Shown one piece after another: positions 50,451 through 60,320 of a DNA stretch of 64,000 nucleotides. The notes below the pieces were generated by a model. The model worked only from the letters and a program-made list of their open reading frames with translations, searched no databases and was not told the origin of the DNA. Origin of the DNA: Planococcus halocryophilus. Its GTDB lineage: Bacteria; Bacillota; Bacilli; Bacillales_A; Planococcaceae. Both the position numbers and the translations under genes were made by a program. The stretch lies in NCBI RefSeq assembly GCF_001687585.2, contig NZ_CP016537.2, forward strand, positions 2,142,001 through 2,206,000, read 5' to 3'. Every line of letters starts with the position of its first letter. Position 1 is the stretch's first letter.

Positions 50451-51338
50451 TCAAACTGGCATATGTTGGTATTCCTCTAGCACTTGCCAACCGTTCCATA
50501 CCGGTTTTGCGCCTTCTAGTATCAATTTATTGGGTCCTTCAGATAACAGAGAGTCTATACTTCCTGGCACGGCGAAAATATCTTTCCCATGATCCAATGC
50601 ATGTTCAATTGTGCTTAATGTGCCACTTTTCACTTGCGCTTCTGTCACGATAATTCCTTTAGACAATCCACTGATAATGCGATTTCTCATCGGAAAATTC
50701 CATTTTTCAGGCTTTATATACGGCGGATATTCGGTTAAAACAAGATGTCTTTCTTCTATTATATGGTTTAAGTTTGCGTTTTCTTTTGGGTAAGGATGCA
50801 AAAAACCACTGCCCGTAACAGCTATCGTCCGACCCCCTAAATCAATCGCTTTTTGATGAGCCATGGCATCCGCCCCTTTTGCTAGGCCGCTGACAATCAC
50901 ATAGTCTTTTTCAACAAGTGGGGGAACGATTTTTTGCAGAGCTTTTTGAGAATAGGATGTGGCTTTACGTGATCCAATTATGGCTATTTTTCGAGAATTA
51001 GCTAACAATGTGAGATCTCCTTTGGCATAAAGAACAGCTGGTGGATCAAACAATTCGAGTAAACTCTTGGGATATAGTGGATGTTGATAAGATATGGGGA
51101 GTATCTTATATTTGGCGTAGGTTTCGGCTAAGGGGAATGTCAGTGATTGTCGGTAAGAAGCTTTCAGTTGGACTGCTTGCTCTAATTTAATATTCAGTAG
51201 CCACATTAGTTCATTTGGAGATTTTCGTTCGAGCTTTGTCAGGTCTGGATCATCAGCTAATAGCGGTAATAGCTTTTGCAAACTTTTCGGATAAACATAA
51301 TGCAATGCCAATAAACGTTCAGTAAACTCTTTGTTCAT
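50451..51338 (-). CDS. dprA: DNA processing protein DprA
   Basis: A 295-residue protein that loads RecA on incoming single-stranded DNA during natural transformation. The extended Rossmann core is clear: GSRKATSYSQKAL, VSGLAKGADAMAH and FAVPGSIDSLLSEGPN. The C-terminal winged helix found in some homologues is absent. Start ATG follows AGGAGGAAC. It has its own promoter and sits upstream of topA as in B. subtilis. Confidence 0.94.
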   Translation of the reverse strand: MNKEFTERLLALHYVYPKSLQKLLPLLADDPDLTKLERKSPNELMWLLNIKLEQAVQLKASYRQSLTFPLAETYAKYKILPISYQHPLYPKSLLELFDPPAVLYAKGDLTLLANSRKIAIIGSRKATSYSQKALQKIVPPLVEKDYVIVSGLAKGADAMAHQKAIDLGGRTIAVTGSGFLHPYPKENANLNHIIEERHLVLTEYPPYIKPEKWNFPMRNRIISGLSKGIIVTEAQVKSGTLSTIEHALDHGKDIFAVPGSIDSLLSEGPNKLILEGAKPVWNGWQVLEEYQHMPV

Positions 51339-51402
51339 GTTGTTCCTCCTGTTCTTTTTTGAAATCTATTAAGATGGTTCGACTCAGATCCACCTTCACT
51401 TC

Positions 51403-51431
51403 ATTTTAATCGTTTTTTCTATTGGCGTAAA
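51403..51431 (-). promoter_or_regulatory. Predicted promoter of dprA
   Basis: TTTACG (51426-51431) and TAAAAT (51403-51408) with a 17-base spacer. I saw no clear ComK box in the gap. Confidence 0.42.
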
Positions 51432-51562
51432 CTTTCAAATTGCGCCTGCAGTCATCCTTTTTCCTCAACTGAACAGGAATGTCTATCACCTTATTTTTTT
51501 GTTGTTTACTTGTTTTCAATGGTAAGCTTAAAGAGTCATGACAATGTTTTTAATGCAAACAC

Positions 51563-51591
51563 TTGTACTTTGCTATTTAGTTTCTTACTAT
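51563..51591 (+). promoter_or_regulatory. Possible promoter of the small plus-strand gene
   Basis: TTGTAC (51563-51568) and TACTAT (51586-51591) with a 17-base spacer. The start would fall only about 14 bases before the gene, leaving just room for AAAGGGAG. Confidence 0.38.
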
Positions 51592-51611
51592 TACCAAAAG
51601 GGAGTTCTCAC

Positions 51612-51869
51612 ATGAGGGTTAGAAAAACAATTCACTTTACCGCTGTTGTTTTGTGGTTAATCTCCGCCAGTTATTTAATTTATAAATATTCGTTAAATGC
51701 GGGCTACTGGGATCTTCCACTTTATACTAGCTTGGTCTTATTCCTTATTATCATCATTAGCCAAAAACCGTTTACTAAACTAAACTTATGGATTTTCTTT
51801 TTTTATATTGCTTTTGGCATTTGGATTTTAGTCGATATTTTTTTGATGATGACAGATGTTTTTCAGTAG
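51612..51869 (+). CDS. Small unknown membrane protein
   Basis: An 85-residue protein I do not recognise. It has three hydrophobic segments at roughly residues 7-24, 31-48 and 53-79, a basic N-terminus (MRVRKTIHF), no cysteines and no enzyme motif. The ATG at 51612 is seven bases after AAAGGGAG; a longer frame from 51510 has no ribosome site. It is the only plus-strand gene here, divergent from dprA and convergent with sucD, with a possible promoter and a strong shared terminator. No gene occupies this spot in B. subtilis. Those signals support a real gene; function is unknown. Confidence 0.68.
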   Translation: MRVRKTIHFTAVVLWLISASYLIYKYSLNAGYWDLPLYTSLVLFLIIIISQKPFTKLNLWIFFFYIAFGIWILVDIFLMMTDVFQ

Positions 51870-51909
51870 AATAACGCGTTTATTATTTACATACATACGA
51901 AAACAAAAA

Positions 51910-51950
51910 AAGACTCAAAACCTTGGTTGACCAAGGTTTTGAGTCTTTTA
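51910..51950. terminator. Bidirectional terminator between sucD and the plus-strand gene
   Basis: AAGACTCAAAACCTTGG pairs perfectly with CCAAGGTTTTGAGTCTT around a four-base loop. T-rich tails follow in both directions, so it can end both convergent transcripts. Confidence 0.9.
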
Positions 51951-51954
51951 TTTA

Positions 51955-52857
51955 TTAATGAGTTTTACACTTGTCGTATAAACCTTTTTCTTTAATCACT
52001 TTGATCAAAGTTTCTCCGATTACTGATGGAGTGTCTGCAACTTCGATTCCAGCTTCGTTCATAGCTTTGATCTTATCAGCAGCTGTTCCTTTACCGCCAG
52101 AAATAATCGCACCGGCATGGCCCATACGTTTTCCTTCAGGTGCAGTTTGTCCACCGATAAATCCTACAACAGGTTTTGTCATGTTCGCTTTAACCCACTC
52201 AGCAGCTTCTTCTTCAGCTGTTCCGCCGATTTCACCGATCATTACAACTGCGTACGTATCTTCATCTTCGTTGAATTCTTTCAACACATCGATAAAGTTT
52301 GTACCGTTTACTGGGTCTCCACCGATACCGACAGCTGTCGATTGGCCAATTCCCTCTTCAGACAATTGGTGAGTCGCTTCATACGTCAGTGTACCTGAAC
52401 GTGAAACAACGCCAACATGTCCTTTTTTGTGAATGTATCCAGGCATGATGCCGATTTTACATTCGTCCGGAGTAATAACGCCCGGGCAGTTAGGTCCAAC
52501 AAGACGTGTTTTCTTGCCTTCCATGTAACGGTTCACTTTCACCATATCCAACACTGGAATGTGCTCAGTGATACAAATTGCCATGTCAAGCTCAGCTTCA
52601 ACAGCTTCAAGAATTGCGTCTGCAGCGAAAGGTGCCGGTACGTAAATTACAGATACGTTAGCTCCTGTAGCTTTTACTGCTTCTTCAACAGTATTGAAGA
52701 CAGGTACGCCTTCAGCTTCAGTTCCGCCTTTACCTGGTGTTACACCCGCAACGATTTTCGTTCCGTATTCAAGCATTTGCTTTGTATGGAAAAGGGCAGT
52801 TGACCCTGTAATTCCTTGTACAAGCACTTTTGTGTCTTTATTAATGTATACACTCAT
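51955..52857 (-). CDS. sucD: Succinyl-CoA synthetase alpha subunit
   Basis: A 300-residue TCA-cycle enzyme subunit. The CoA-binding Rossmann segment [14 protein letters not shown] is N-terminal and the phosphorylated His is about H245 in [14 protein letters not shown]. It acts with SucC to make succinate and nucleoside triphosphate from succinyl-CoA. It is 18 bases downstream of sucC and ends at the bidirectional terminator. Confidence 0.97.
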   Translation of the reverse strand: MSVYINKDTKVLVQGITGSTALFHTKQMLEYGTKIVAGVTPGKGGTEAEGVPVFNTVEEAVKATGANVSVIYVPAPFAADAILEAVEAELDMAICITEHIPVLDMVKVNRYMEGKKTRLVGPNCPGVITPDECKIGIMPGYIHKKGHVGVVSRSGTLTYEATHQLSEEGIGQSTAVGIGGDPVNGTNFIDVLKEFNEDEDTYAVVMIGEIGGTAEEEAAEWVKANMTKPVVGFIGGQTAPEGKRMGHAGAIISGGKGTAADKIKAMNEAGIEVADTPSVIGETLIKVIKEKGLYDKCKTH

Positions 52858-52875
52858 TTTTGTCCCTGCCCTTCT

Positions 52876-54036
52876 TTAGCCTACAAGTTCTACGATCTGT
52901 TTAGCACCGTCTGCCATTGTTCCAGCAGCTACGATATTAAGACCTGATTCATTAAGCAGTTTTTTACCAAGTTCTACGTTTGTTCCTTCAAGACGGACTA
53001 CTAACGGCACTTCAAGGCTTACTTCTTTAGCAGCTTGAATAACGCCTTCCGCAATAATGTCACACTTCATAATACCGCCGAAAATGTTAACGAAAATTCC
53101 TTTTACATTCTTATCAGAAAGAATGATTTTGAAAGCTTCCGTTACTTTCTCAGCAGTGGCACCGCCCCCAACGTCAAGAAAGTTAGCGGGTGTTCCGCCG
53201 TAATAGTTGATCGTGTCCATTGTTGCCATAGCAAGTCCGGCGCCGTTAACCATACAGCCGATGTTCCCATCTAAAGAAATGTAGCTCAAGTCATACTTAG
53301 AAGCTTCAATTTCTTTTGGATCTTCTTCGTCGAAATCGCGAAGTTCCACAATGTCTTTGTGGCGGTAAAGAGCGTTTTCATCGAAATCGAATTTCGCATC
53401 AAGCGCTAAAATATTGCCGTCGCCAGTTTCAACTAACGGGTTAATCTCAACGATAGAAGCATCTTTTTCGATAAATACAGTGTATAGTCCAAGCATAAAT
53501 TTCGCCGCTTTGTTAACAAGCTTTGGCGGAATATTCATGTTGAAAGCCATACGGCGTGCCTGGAAACCAGTCAAACCGATTACTGGATCGATTACTTCTT
53601 TAAAGATTTTTTCAGGAGTGTTTTCAGAAACTTCTTCGATATCTACTCCGCCCTCTTCAGAGCCCATAAGAGTGACACGAGCAGTTTGGCGGTCAAGCAC
53701 CAATCCGATATAGTACTCCTTCTTAATGTCAGATCCTTCTTCGATCAAAAGGCGTTTGATTTCTTTACCTTCTGGACCTGTCTGGTGAGTCACAAGAACT
53801 TTACCTAAAAGTTCTTTCGCATATGTACGGACTTCATCCAGATTTTTAGCGATTTTAACCCCGCCAGCTTTGCCTCGTCCACCTGCGTGGATTTGAGCTT
53901 TTACCACGACAACATCCGTACTCAGTTCTTTAGCTGCCTTAACTGCTTCTTCTGGAGAAAAAGCAACGGTGCCGTATGAAACTGCTACTCCATATTGTCT
54001 GAGGAGTTCTTTACCTTGATATTCATGGATATTCAT
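52876..54036 (-). CDS. sucC: Succinyl-CoA synthetase beta subunit
   Basis: A 386-residue ATP-grasp subunit: [17 protein letters not shown] at the start, [17 protein letters not shown] in the nucleotide-binding domain, and [15 protein letters not shown] in the C-terminal domain. Length is typical. First gene of sucCD with a good promoter 50 bases upstream. Start ATG follows TTGGAGGATGACAG. Confidence 0.97.
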   Translation of the reverse strand: MNIHEYQGKELLRQYGVAVSYGTVAFSPEEAVKAAKELSTDVVVVKAQIHAGGRGKAGGVKIAKNLDEVRTYAKELLGKVLVTHQTGPEGKEIKRLLIEEGSDIKKEYYIGLVLDRQTARVTLMGSEEGGVDIEEVSENTPEKIFKEVIDPVIGLTGFQARRMAFNMNIPPKLVNKAAKFMLGLYTVFIEKDASIVEINPLVETGDGNILALDAKFDFDENALYRHKDIVELRDFDEEDPKEIEASKYDLSYISLDGNIGCMVNGAGLAMATMDTINYYGGTPANFLDVGGGATAEKVTEAFKIILSDKNVKGIFVNIFGGIMKCDIIAEGVIQAAKEVSLEVPLVVRLEGTNVELGKKLLNESGLNIVAAGTMADGAKQIVELVG

Positions 54037-54085
54037 CTGTCATCCTCCAATCAAACATCTCTATCGTAATTTTATTGCCTATACC

Positions 54086-54114
54086 ATTGTATTAAAGTTG
54101 TCTTAGAATGTCCA
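54086..54114 (-). promoter_or_regulatory. Predicted promoter of sucCD
   Basis: TGGACA (54109-54114) and TACAAT (54086-54091) with a 17-base spacer, between rnhB and sucC. Confidence 0.55.
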
Positions 54115-54148
54115 CCGTTGTTCGTTATTCTGACAAAACTTCGTGTGC

Positions 54149-54928
54149 TTAAAACAGTGAATTTTGCGTCAAAAGAGTTTTTACTGGTTCGAAGGTCTTG
54201 CGGTGAATTTCACAAGGTCCATATTTTTCAAGTGCTGCAACATGTTCTTTCGTGCCATAACCAGCATGTTTTTCGAATCCATAGTGAGGATACTGAACAG
54301 CGTAATCAACCATTAATGCGTCTCGCCCTGTTTTCGCTAAAATGGAAGCTGCCGCTATACTCAAGCTTTGAGCATCACCTTTAATGATAGACTCACAAGG
54401 CGTCGGGAGATCAAGCATCATCGCATCAGCCAATACAATACTAGGTGCCGGAGTTAAGGCTAGCGCAGCTTTTGTCATCGAACTTCTTGTCGCTTGATAA
54501 ATATTCAGTCGGTCAATTTCTTCAGGCGATTGAACATGAACAGAGTAACTTATAGCAATTCTTTTAATTGTTTCAGCAAATTCATCGCGCTTTGCTTTAC
54601 TTAACTGTTTGGAATCGTCTAAGCCAACCAGACTCGAACAGTCTTCTGGCAAAATAACAGCAGCCGTTACGACCGGACCCGCAAGAGGCCCCCTCCCCGC
54701 TTCATCAATTCCTGCCACCAAATCGAAGCTGTCTTTTCTGAACACATCATCAAATGCTAATTTCGCATCATGATTATCCTGTATTTTTTTCTTTTGCACT
54801 TGCTTTCGCCGCCATGACGCCAATAAAGTTTGAACACTTTTTCGAGAATCGGTTTCAATTTCATCCATCCACGGTTGCCATTCTTTTGTTGTTTTTAACT
54901 TTTCTTTTATTACAGCGCTAGTTTGCAT
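54149..54928 (-). CDS. rnhB: Ribonuclease HII
   Basis: A 259-residue nuclease removing ribonucleotides and RNA primers from DNA. The active-site pair is D75/E76 in GIDEAGRGPLAGP, with DDSKQLSKAKR and the C-terminal HYGFEKHAGYGTKEH region. An N-terminal extension of about 70 residues carries the RKSVQTLLASW segment common in Bacillales. I place the start at the ATG at 54928; ATG 54946 and TTG 54958 in the same frame are possible because no ribosome site is strong. Confidence 0.92.
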   Translation of the reverse strand: MQTSAVIKEKLKTTKEWQPWMDEIETDSRKSVQTLLASWRRKQVQKKKIQDNHDAKLAFDDVFRKDSFDLVAGIDEAGRGPLAGPVVTAAVILPEDCSSLVGLDDSKQLSKAKRDEFAETIKRIAISYSVHVQSPEEIDRLNIYQATRSSMTKAALALTPAPSIVLADAMMLDLPTPCESIIKGDAQSLSIAAASILAKTGRDALMVDYAVQYPHYGFEKHAGYGTKEHVAALEKYGPCEIHRKTFEPVKTLLTQNSLF

Positions 54929-54967
54929 CAATTCAACTTCTTTCATTTTTTCTATCAATATGTAAAA

Positions 54968-54995
54968 AGCTGCTCCTCAAAATCGAGGAGCAGCT
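54968..54995 (-). terminator. Terminator after rbgA
   Basis: AGCTGCTCCTC pairs with GAGGAGCAGCT around a six-base loop, followed by TTTTTAC on the minus strand. It precedes rnhB without an obvious promoter. Confidence 0.82.
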
Positions 54996-55016
54996 CTTGT
55001 TAAAAAGAGCGAACGC

Positions 55017-55880
55017 TCACTCTTCTTCAATCATTTCATCTCTATAATCAAACGTTACTTTGCCTAAATGCTGATTGCGGATATCTCGTATAATCACTTC
55101 AGCTGTCATTTCATAATCGACCTCGCCATGCTGATCTAAACAACGTCGCTTGTTGCCAATATGATCAAATGTATTGACGATTTCCTCATCGACATGATCA
55201 ATGCCATAACGCTCTTTCATGCGATCTGGATAACGCTCTTCCAAGAATTTTAGAGCGTAAATAGCTAGTTCTTGCATTTGGATAACTGAATCTTTTATTG
55301 CACCTGTGACTGCCAATTTCAAGCCTGTTTCTGGATCTTCAAACTTCGGCCATAGAATACCGGGTGTATCCAATAATTCAATTTCTTTGCCGACTTTAAT
55401 CCATTGTTGGGCTTTCGTGACTCCAGGCATATTACCCGTTTTCGCTAAACTTTTTTTCGATAGGCGGTTAATTAGCGTTGATTTTCCGACATTCGGGATT
55501 CCAACGATCATCGCACGAATGGCGCGAGGCTTTATACCTTTTGCTATCATTCGGTCCCATTTTTCTTCTAGTATTTCTTTTGATGCTTTTGTAACTAGTT
55601 GCAATCCTCTACCTTCAAGTGAGTTGATTGCAACTGCACGCGTACCTTGATCCTCGAAATAACGAATCCATTTTTTCGTTTCAACTTCATCGGCCATGTC
55701 CATTTTGTTTAAAATAATTAGACGTGGTTTTTGTTGAATCACTTGATCGATCATCGGATTTCGTGAAGATAAAGGTAACCTGGCGTCAACAAGTTCAAAA
55801 ATAATATCCACTAACTTCAATTTTTCAGTAACTTGTCTACGTGCTTTTGCCATATGTCCAGGGAACCATTGTATCGTCAT
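55017..55880 (-). CDS. rbgA: Ribosome biogenesis GTPase RbgA (YlqF)
   Basis: A 287-residue GTPase for late 50S assembly. The G motifs are circularly permuted: G4 NKMD at residues 58-61 comes before G1 GIPNVGKST at about 127-135 and G3 DTPG at about 171-174. A C-terminal ANTAR-like RNA-binding region follows. Start ATG follows AAGGAGTGG. It is 11 bases after lepB and shares its transcript. Confidence 0.96.
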   Translation of the reverse strand: MTIQWFPGHMAKARRQVTEKLKLVDIIFELVDARLPLSSRNPMIDQVIQQKPRLIILNKMDMADEVETKKWIRYFEDQGTRAVAINSLEGRGLQLVTKASKEILEEKWDRMIAKGIKPRAIRAMIVGIPNVGKSTLINRLSKKSLAKTGNMPGVTKAQQWIKVGKEIELLDTPGILWPKFEDPETGLKLAVTGAIKDSVIQMQELAIYALKFLEERYPDRMKERYGIDHVDEEIVNTFDHIGNKRRCLDQHGEVDYEMTAEVIIRDIRNQHLGKVTFDYRDEMIEEE

Positions 55881-55891
55881 AAAACCACTCC

Positions 55892-56449
55892 TTATTTTAC
55901 AATTCCCGCTTCAGCCAGTGGCCAAAATACGAAATTTGTGTCGCCTATCACTTCGTCGGTTGAAACCAAACCGATATGTCGGCTGTCCTTGCTCGCTCGG
56001 CGATTATCGCCCATAACAAAAATAGATCCATCAGGGATTGTACTCTCCCCCGTAACATCTACCAAATCAAAATCTTCTGTTAGCGTACCTGTAATGCCTT
56101 CTTTATAAACATCTAAATAAGGTTCTTCTATCGCTTTTCCATTTATATACAGCTGGTCATCTTCGTAAGCGATGTGATCGCCCGGTAACCCGATTATACG
56201 TTTAATATAATCTTTCTTTTCTGGGGCATGAAAAACAACGATATCGAAGCGGTCAGGCTCTCCGACTGAATAACCAATCTTGTTGACAATCATGCGATCT
56301 CCATTTTCTAGGGTAGGCATCATTGACTCTCCATCTACTACAATCGGCGTGAATAAAAAGAAACGAATAATTGCTGCCAAGCCGAAGGCAATCAATAAAG
56401 CTTTGGACCATTCCCACATTTCATTTTTCTTCTTCACTTCAGTCTCCAT
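55892..56449 (-). CDS. lepB: Type I signal peptidase
   Basis: A 185-residue membrane protease removing secretory signal peptides. One N-terminal membrane helix (about 17-36) is followed by the catalytic Ser42 in GESMMPTL and Lys83 in [26 protein letters not shown] completes the family boxes. It corresponds to SipS-type enzymes of Bacillus. Start ATG follows GGGGAGG, with a promoter overlapping the rplS terminator tail. Confidence 0.95.
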   Translation of the reverse strand: METEVKKKNEMWEWSKALLIAFGLAAIIRFFLFTPIVVDGESMMPTLENGDRMIVNKIGYSVGEPDRFDIVVFHAPEKKDYIKRIIGLPGDHIAYEDDQLYINGKAIEEPYLDVYKEGITGTLTEDFDLVDVTGESTIPDGSIFVMGDNRRASKDSRHIGLVSTDEVIGDTNFVFWPLAEAGIVK

Positions 56450-56478
56450 GCGTGTTCCTCCCCAAACTTACTGTTTTA

Positions 56479-56507
56479 ATTGTACAAGGAAATACACTTT
56501 TTAGCAA
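56479..56507 (-). promoter_or_regulatory. Predicted promoter of lepB-rbgA
   Basis: TTGCTA (56502-56507) and TACAAT (56479-56484), 17-base spacer, starting in the T tract after the rplS hairpin. Confidence 0.5.
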
Positions 56508-56511
56508 AAAG

Positions 56512-56535
56512 AAAGAGGGCGCAAGCGCCCTCTTT
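56512..56535 (-). terminator. Terminator after rplS
   Basis: AAAGAGGGCGC pairs with GCGCCCTCTTT around a two-base loop, followed by CTTTTTG on the minus strand. Confidence 0.87.
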
Positions 56536-56548
56536 CATCCATGCAATC

Positions 56549-56893
56549 TTATCGAATTTCTTTAATACGAGCTGCTTTACCGCGTAGGTCACGCAAGTAG
56601 TACAATTTCGCACGACGTACTTTACCACGACGCAGAACTTCAAGCTGTGCAATTTTTGGTGTGTGTACAGGGAATGTACGCTCAACACCAACACCGTAAG
56701 AGATTTTGCGAACAGTGAATGATTCACTGATTCCGCCTCCGCGACGGCTAATTACGACTCCTTCGTATACCTGAACACGTTCGCGTGTACCCTCGACAAC
56801 TTTAACGTGGACACGAACAGTGTCTCCAGGACGGAACTTAGGTAAGTCCGTACGAAGCTGTTCTTTAGTGATTTCTGTAATAATGTTTTGCAT
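56549..56893 (-). CDS. rplS: Ribosomal protein L19
   Basis: A 114-residue large-subunit protein at the subunit interface. [20 protein letters not shown] and the C-terminal [20 protein letters not shown] are diagnostic. Own promoter, structured leader and terminator make it monocistronic, between trmD and lepB. Start ATG follows AGAAGGAGAG. Confidence 0.98.
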   Translation of the reverse strand: MQNIITEITKEQLRTDLPKFRPGDTVRVHVKVVEGTRERVQVYEGVVISRRGGGISESFTVRKISYGVGVERTFPVHTPKIAQLEVLRRGKVRRAKLYYLRDLRGKAARIKEIR

Positions 56894-56980
56894 TATTTTT
56901 CTCTCCTTCTACAGACGCTCTTACACCATATCAACTGTTGCAGCGGAACATCGTGATCCTGTACTTCACATAGAAGTACA
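56894..56980 (-). promoter_or_regulatory. Structured rplS leader, candidate L19 leader RNA
   Basis: The predicted leader of about 85 bases starts with a GTACTTC/GAAGTAC hairpin (56960-56978) and continues with a conserved-looking, partly paired segment up to the ribosome site. Bacillales rplS genes are known to carry a leader motif, but I cannot align it here. Confidence 0.5.
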
Positions 56981-56985
56981 TTGTC

Positions 56986-57014
56986 CATGATACCACTGAT
57001 TATTAACTCGTGCA
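56986..57014 (-). promoter_or_regulatory. Predicted sigma-A promoter of rplS
   Basis: TTGCAC (57009-57014) and TATCAT (56986-56991) with a 17-base spacer, between trmD and rplS. Confidence 0.6.
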
Positions 57015-57035
57015 AGAGCTACTTAAATTCTATTT

Positions 57036-57755
57036 TTATTTCTTTAGCTTCTCAATTATTTTCTTTTGTTTATCGCTTAACTCGATTTTTTCGAGCAAGT
57101 CGGGACGTCTTTCGAGCGTCCGTTTTAATGTTTGTTCTTCGCGCCATTGATCGACTTTCCCGTGGTTTCCGGAAGTTAGAACATCCGGTACTTTCCACCC
57201 TCTAAAATCAGCTGGACGCGTATATTGTGGATGTTCTAGTAGTCCCGTAGAGAATGAGTCGCGTATCGGGGAGTCAGCGTTACCTAGCACCCCTGGAAGC
57301 AGTCTGACGACACTATCAATGACCGTCATGGCGGCTAACTCTCCACCCGTCAGCACAAAATCGCCAATCGAGATTTCATCGGTTACCAAATGCTCTCGAA
57401 TTCGCTCGTCATACCCTTCATAATGACCACATATAAATACCAACTCTTCTTCAGTAGCTAACTCTTCAGCTTTTTGCTGTGTAAAGCGTTCGCCTTGCGG
57501 GCACAATAAAATGACGCGTCGTTTACTTTTGGGCGTAAGACTTTCAACCGCATTAAAAATCGGCTCTGGTTTTAAAACCATTCCGGCCCCTCCACCAAAT
57601 GGATAGTCATCAACTTGCCTTTTGTTATCAGCAAATTCACGAATATCGATAACGTTCAAACTAACGGCATTTTTATCTTGCGCTTTTCTCATAATCGAAT
57701 GTTGAAAAACACCTTCAAACATTGGCGGAAACAAAGATAGCACATGGATGTACAT
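57036..57755 (-). CDS. trmD: tRNA guanine-N1 (position 37) methyltransferase
   Basis: A 239-residue SPOUT methyltransferase that prevents frameshifting by methylating G37. [11 protein letters not shown] near the start, [15 protein letters not shown], and the knot segment [20 protein letters not shown] are diagnostic. The ATG at 57755 overlaps the rimM stop as ATGA; a TTG one codon earlier was not used. Confidence 0.96.
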   Translation of the reverse strand: MYIHVLSLFPPMFEGVFQHSIMRKAQDKNAVSLNVIDIREFADNKRQVDDYPFGGGAGMVLKPEPIFNAVESLTPKSKRRVILLCPQGERFTQQKAEELATEEELVFICGHYEGYDERIREHLVTDEISIGDFVLTGGELAAMTVIDSVVRLLPGVLGNADSPIRDSFSTGLLEHPQYTRPADFRGWKVPDVLTSGNHGKVDQWREEQTLKRTLERRPDLLEKIELSDKQKKIIEKLKK

Positions 57756-58270
57756 CAAGACAATAAACCTTCAATCACTTCGATGATTACTTTCTTTTCA
57801 TCGATATCAACTTCTTTGACAATTTCTTCTGTATAAGGAATGTAATGTTTTTTGCCTTTTTCAGGCGTTACTTCCCATACATCATTGGCACCAGTCTCTA
57901 AAATCTCGGTGATTTTTCCAAGTTCTTGACCTTCAATTGAAAAAACCGCACATCCAAGAATTTCATGATGATAAAAAGCGTTTTCTTCGAGTTCCGTCAA
58001 ATCGTGTTCAGCAATTCTTAAGTACGACTCTTTAAAAGGCTCCACATCATTAATGTTTGGATAGCCTTCGAAAGTTAACAACTCAAAGTTTTTATGTTGA
58101 CGATAACTGGCGATTTTCACCATGATTGGTTTTTTTGCATCCGGAGTGAAAAGCCCAAGCTTTGTCCCTACGGCAAATCGTTCTTCTGGAAAATCGGTAC
58201 GTGACAAAACACGTACTTCTCCACGGATCCCGTGTGTGTTAACAATCTTCCCTACGTTAAACCATTGCAC
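57755..58270 (-). CDS. rimM: 16S rRNA processing protein RimM
   Basis: A 171-residue 30S assembly factor with an N-terminal RimM domain ([17 protein letters not shown]) and a C-terminal PRC-barrel ([13 protein letters not shown]). I take the GTG at 58270, seven bases after AAAGGATG; a TTG two codons earlier is too near the ribosome site. It follows khpA across a terminator and is coupled to trmD. Confidence 0.93.
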   Translation of the reverse strand: MQWFNVGKIVNTHGIRGEVRVLSRTDFPEERFAVGTKLGLFTPDAKKPIMVKIASYRQHKNFELLTFEGYPNINDVEPFKESYLRIAEHDLTELEENAFYHHEILGCAVFSIEGQELGKITEILETGANDVWEVTPEKGKKHYIPYTEEIVKEVDIDEKKVIIEVIEGLLS

Positions 58271-58309
58271 AAGCAAACATCCTTTCTAGGTTATTTTCCT
58301 GAAAAAAAA

Positions 58310-58331
58310 AGAAGGAACCGGGGCTCCTTCT
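58310..58331 (-). terminator. Terminator after khpA
   Basis: AGAAGGAGCC pairs with the GGTTCCTTCT arm, followed by eight or more T on the minus strand. It separates rpsP-khpA from rimM-trmD. Confidence 0.82.
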
Positions 58332-58336
58332 TTTTC

Positions 58337-58570
58337 TTAATCCACAATATCGAGATAAGTTTTTTTCTTATGATAACCGCCTGCTGCTGAGTACACAATT
58401 GAACGAACAGCTTTCGCTACACGTCCCTGCTTCCCGATGACTTTCCCTGTATCCTCTGGATGCACAGAAAGCTTGTAGACAATTCGGCTTGCGTTTTCGT
58501 CGATATCGACACGAACTTCTTCCGGATAATCAACTAACGGTTTCACAATGGTCTCAATCAGCTGCTTCAT
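58337..58570 (-). CDS. khpA: KH-domain RNA-binding protein KhpA (YlqC)
   Basis: A 77-residue single KH domain; the GxxG loop is GKQG at about residues 46-49 in VIGKQGRVAKAVR. KhpA partners KhpB in other Firmicutes and affects division and elongation. It sits 13 bases downstream of rpsP, the usual location. Confidence 0.93.
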   Translation of the reverse strand: MKQLIETIVKPLVDYPEEVRVDIDENASRIVYKLSVHPEDTGKVIGKQGRVAKAVRSIVYSAAGGYHKKKTYLDIVD

Positions 58571-58583
58571 AAGAAACTCTCCC

Positions 58584-58856
58584 TTACTTGTTTAGTTTTT
58601 CGTTATGGAATTTCTCCATAATGCCTTTTTGAGAAAACAAGTTACGTACTGTGTCAGATGGTTTAGCGCCATCATGAAGCCATTTCAACACTTGCTCTTC
58701 GTCGATTTTAACTTCAGCTGGAACTGTCAGTGGGTTGTAAGTACCTACTGTTTGAATTTGACGGCCGTCACGTGGAGCACGTGAGTCAGCTACTACAATA
58801 CGGTAAAAAGGAGATTTTTTAGCTCCCATACGTTTCAAGCGAATTTTTACTGCCAT
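58584..58856 (-). CDS. rpsP: Ribosomal protein S16
   Basis: A 90-residue small-subunit protein. [20 protein letters not shown] and [19 protein letters not shown] are the family signature. Start ATG follows CGGAGGTGC. It begins an rpsP-khpA transcript from the promoter at 58895-58923. Confidence 0.98.
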   Translation of the reverse strand: MAVKIRLKRMGAKKSPFYRIVVADSRAPRDGRQIQTVGTYNPLTVPAEVKIDEEQVLKWLHDGAKPSDTVRNLFSQKGIMEKFHNEKLNK

Positions 58857-58894
58857 TTCTTAAAGCACCTCCGAATAGTTTCACACAAGATATT

Positions 58895-58923
58895 ATATTA
58901 GCAAGCTTTAAATAGTTTGTAAA
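58895..58923 (-). promoter_or_regulatory. Predicted sigma-A promoter of rpsP
   Basis: TTTACA (58918-58923) and TAATAT (58895-58900) with a 17-base spacer; an overlapping TATAAT lies three bases further on. Confidence 0.6.
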
Positions 58924-58949
58924 GTATTTTTTCTTAACACCTTAAAATT

Positions 58950-60308
58950 TTACTTAAAAAGTGAGTCTAGACCTGGCATTCCCATTTTTTTTCTACCTTT
59001 TTTCGTGTTCATACCAGACATTTGTTTCATCATTTTCTTCATATCTTCAAATTGTTTCAAGAGTCTGTTGACATCTTGAATATTTGTTCCTGAACCTTTA
59101 GCAATTCGTTTTTTACGATTGGCATTAATAATTTCAGGGGTTGTTTTTTCTTTTTTCGTCATTGAATAAATAATCGCTTCTACACGATCCATTTGGCCCT
59201 CATCGACTTTTGCGTTTTCGAGCCCTTTAATTTTATTGGCGCCTGGGAGCATTTTCAAAATTTCATCCAACGGTCCCATTTGTTTTACTTGTGACATTTG
59301 TTCAAGGAAATCATCAAAAGTAAATGTCGAAGTTCTGAATTTCTCTTCTAATTCTTTTGCTTTTACCTCATCGACATTCGACTGTGCTTTTTCAATCAAA
59401 GACAACATGTCGCCCATGCCAAGTATTCGTGACGCCATTCGTTCTGGGTGGAACGCCTCTAGCGCATCCATTTTTTCACCCATCCCGACAAATTTAATCG
59501 GTTTTTGAGTAACAGCACGAATGGATAATGCCGCACCGCCTCGTGTGTCGCCATCAAGCTTCGTTAAAACGACTCCAGTGATACCAATCGCTGCATCAAA
59601 ATTTTGAGCAACATTGACAGCATCTTGACCTGTCATCGAATCAACGACTAAGAAGATCTCATCCGGCTCTTTAAGCGCACGAATATCCTTCAATTCTTGC
59701 ATTAACGCTTCATCTACATGTAAACGTCCTGCTGTATCAATGATAACCGTATCTAAATGCTCAGCTTTCGCATGTTCGATCGCTTGACGCGCAATCTCCA
59801 CTGGAGACATGTCTGTCCCTTTAGAGAAAACTGGAAGAGATAATTGCTTACCAATCGTCTCTAACTGCTGAATTGCAGCTGGACGATACACATCGGCCGC
59901 TACTAATAGCGGTTTACGATTGTGTTTTCTACGCAATAAATTAGCGAGTTTTCCAGTAGTTGTCGTTTTACCAGCACCTTGTAAACCAACCATCATAATA
60001 ACTGTCGGCTGTTTTGTTGAAAACTCGATTTTCCGTTCTTCGCCGCCCATCAATTCAGTTAGCTCATCTTTAACGATTTTAACGACTTGCTGTCCTGGCG
60101 TTAAACTGTCCATAACATCTTGCCCAATCGCTCGTTCACTGATTTTCTTGACGAATTCTTTCACGACTTTTAAATTGACATCCGCTTCGATCAAGGCGAA
60201 ACGAACTTCACGCATCATTTCCTTAACGTCTGCTTCGTTGACTTTACCTTTGCCTTTAATCTTAGTCATCGTGCCTTGCAGGCGTTCGGATAAACCTTCA
60301 AATGCCAT
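58950..60308 (-). CDS. ffh: Signal recognition particle protein Ffh
   Basis: A 452-residue SRP54-type GTPase. The N domain is followed by the G domain (GLQGAGKTTTTGKL near residue 108, DTAGRLHVD, TKLDGD) and the Met-rich M domain that binds SRP RNA and signal peptides (MKKMMKQMSGM). It delivers ribosomes to FtsY, encoded nearby. Start follows GGAGGCGG, 12 bases after ylxM. Confidence 0.97.
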   Translation of the reverse strand: MAFEGLSERLQGTMTKIKGKGKVNEADVKEMMREVRFALIEADVNLKVVKEFVKKISERAIGQDVMDSLTPGQQVVKIVKDELTELMGGEERKIEFSTKQPTVIMMVGLQGAGKTTTTGKLANLLRRKHNRKPLLVAADVYRPAAIQQLETIGKQLSLPVFSKGTDMSPVEIARQAIEHAKAEHLDTVIIDTAGRLHVDEALMQELKDIRALKEPDEIFLVVDSMTGQDAVNVAQNFDAAIGITGVVLTKLDGDTRGGAALSIRAVTQKPIKFVGMGEKMDALEAFHPERMASRILGMGDMLSLIEKAQSNVDEVKAKELEEKFRTSTFTFDDFLEQMSQVKQMGPLDEILKMLPGANKIKGLENAKVDEGQMDRVEAIIYSMTKKEKTTPEIINANRKKRIAKGSGTNIQDVNRLLKQFEDMKKMMKQMSGMNTKKGRKKMGMPGLDSLFK

Positions 60309-60320
60309 TCTTTCCGCCTC

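Noticed and set aside
51971..52803. Plus-strand open frames opposite sucD
   Set aside because: Antisense to a highly conserved gene, no ribosome sites, typical shadow composition.
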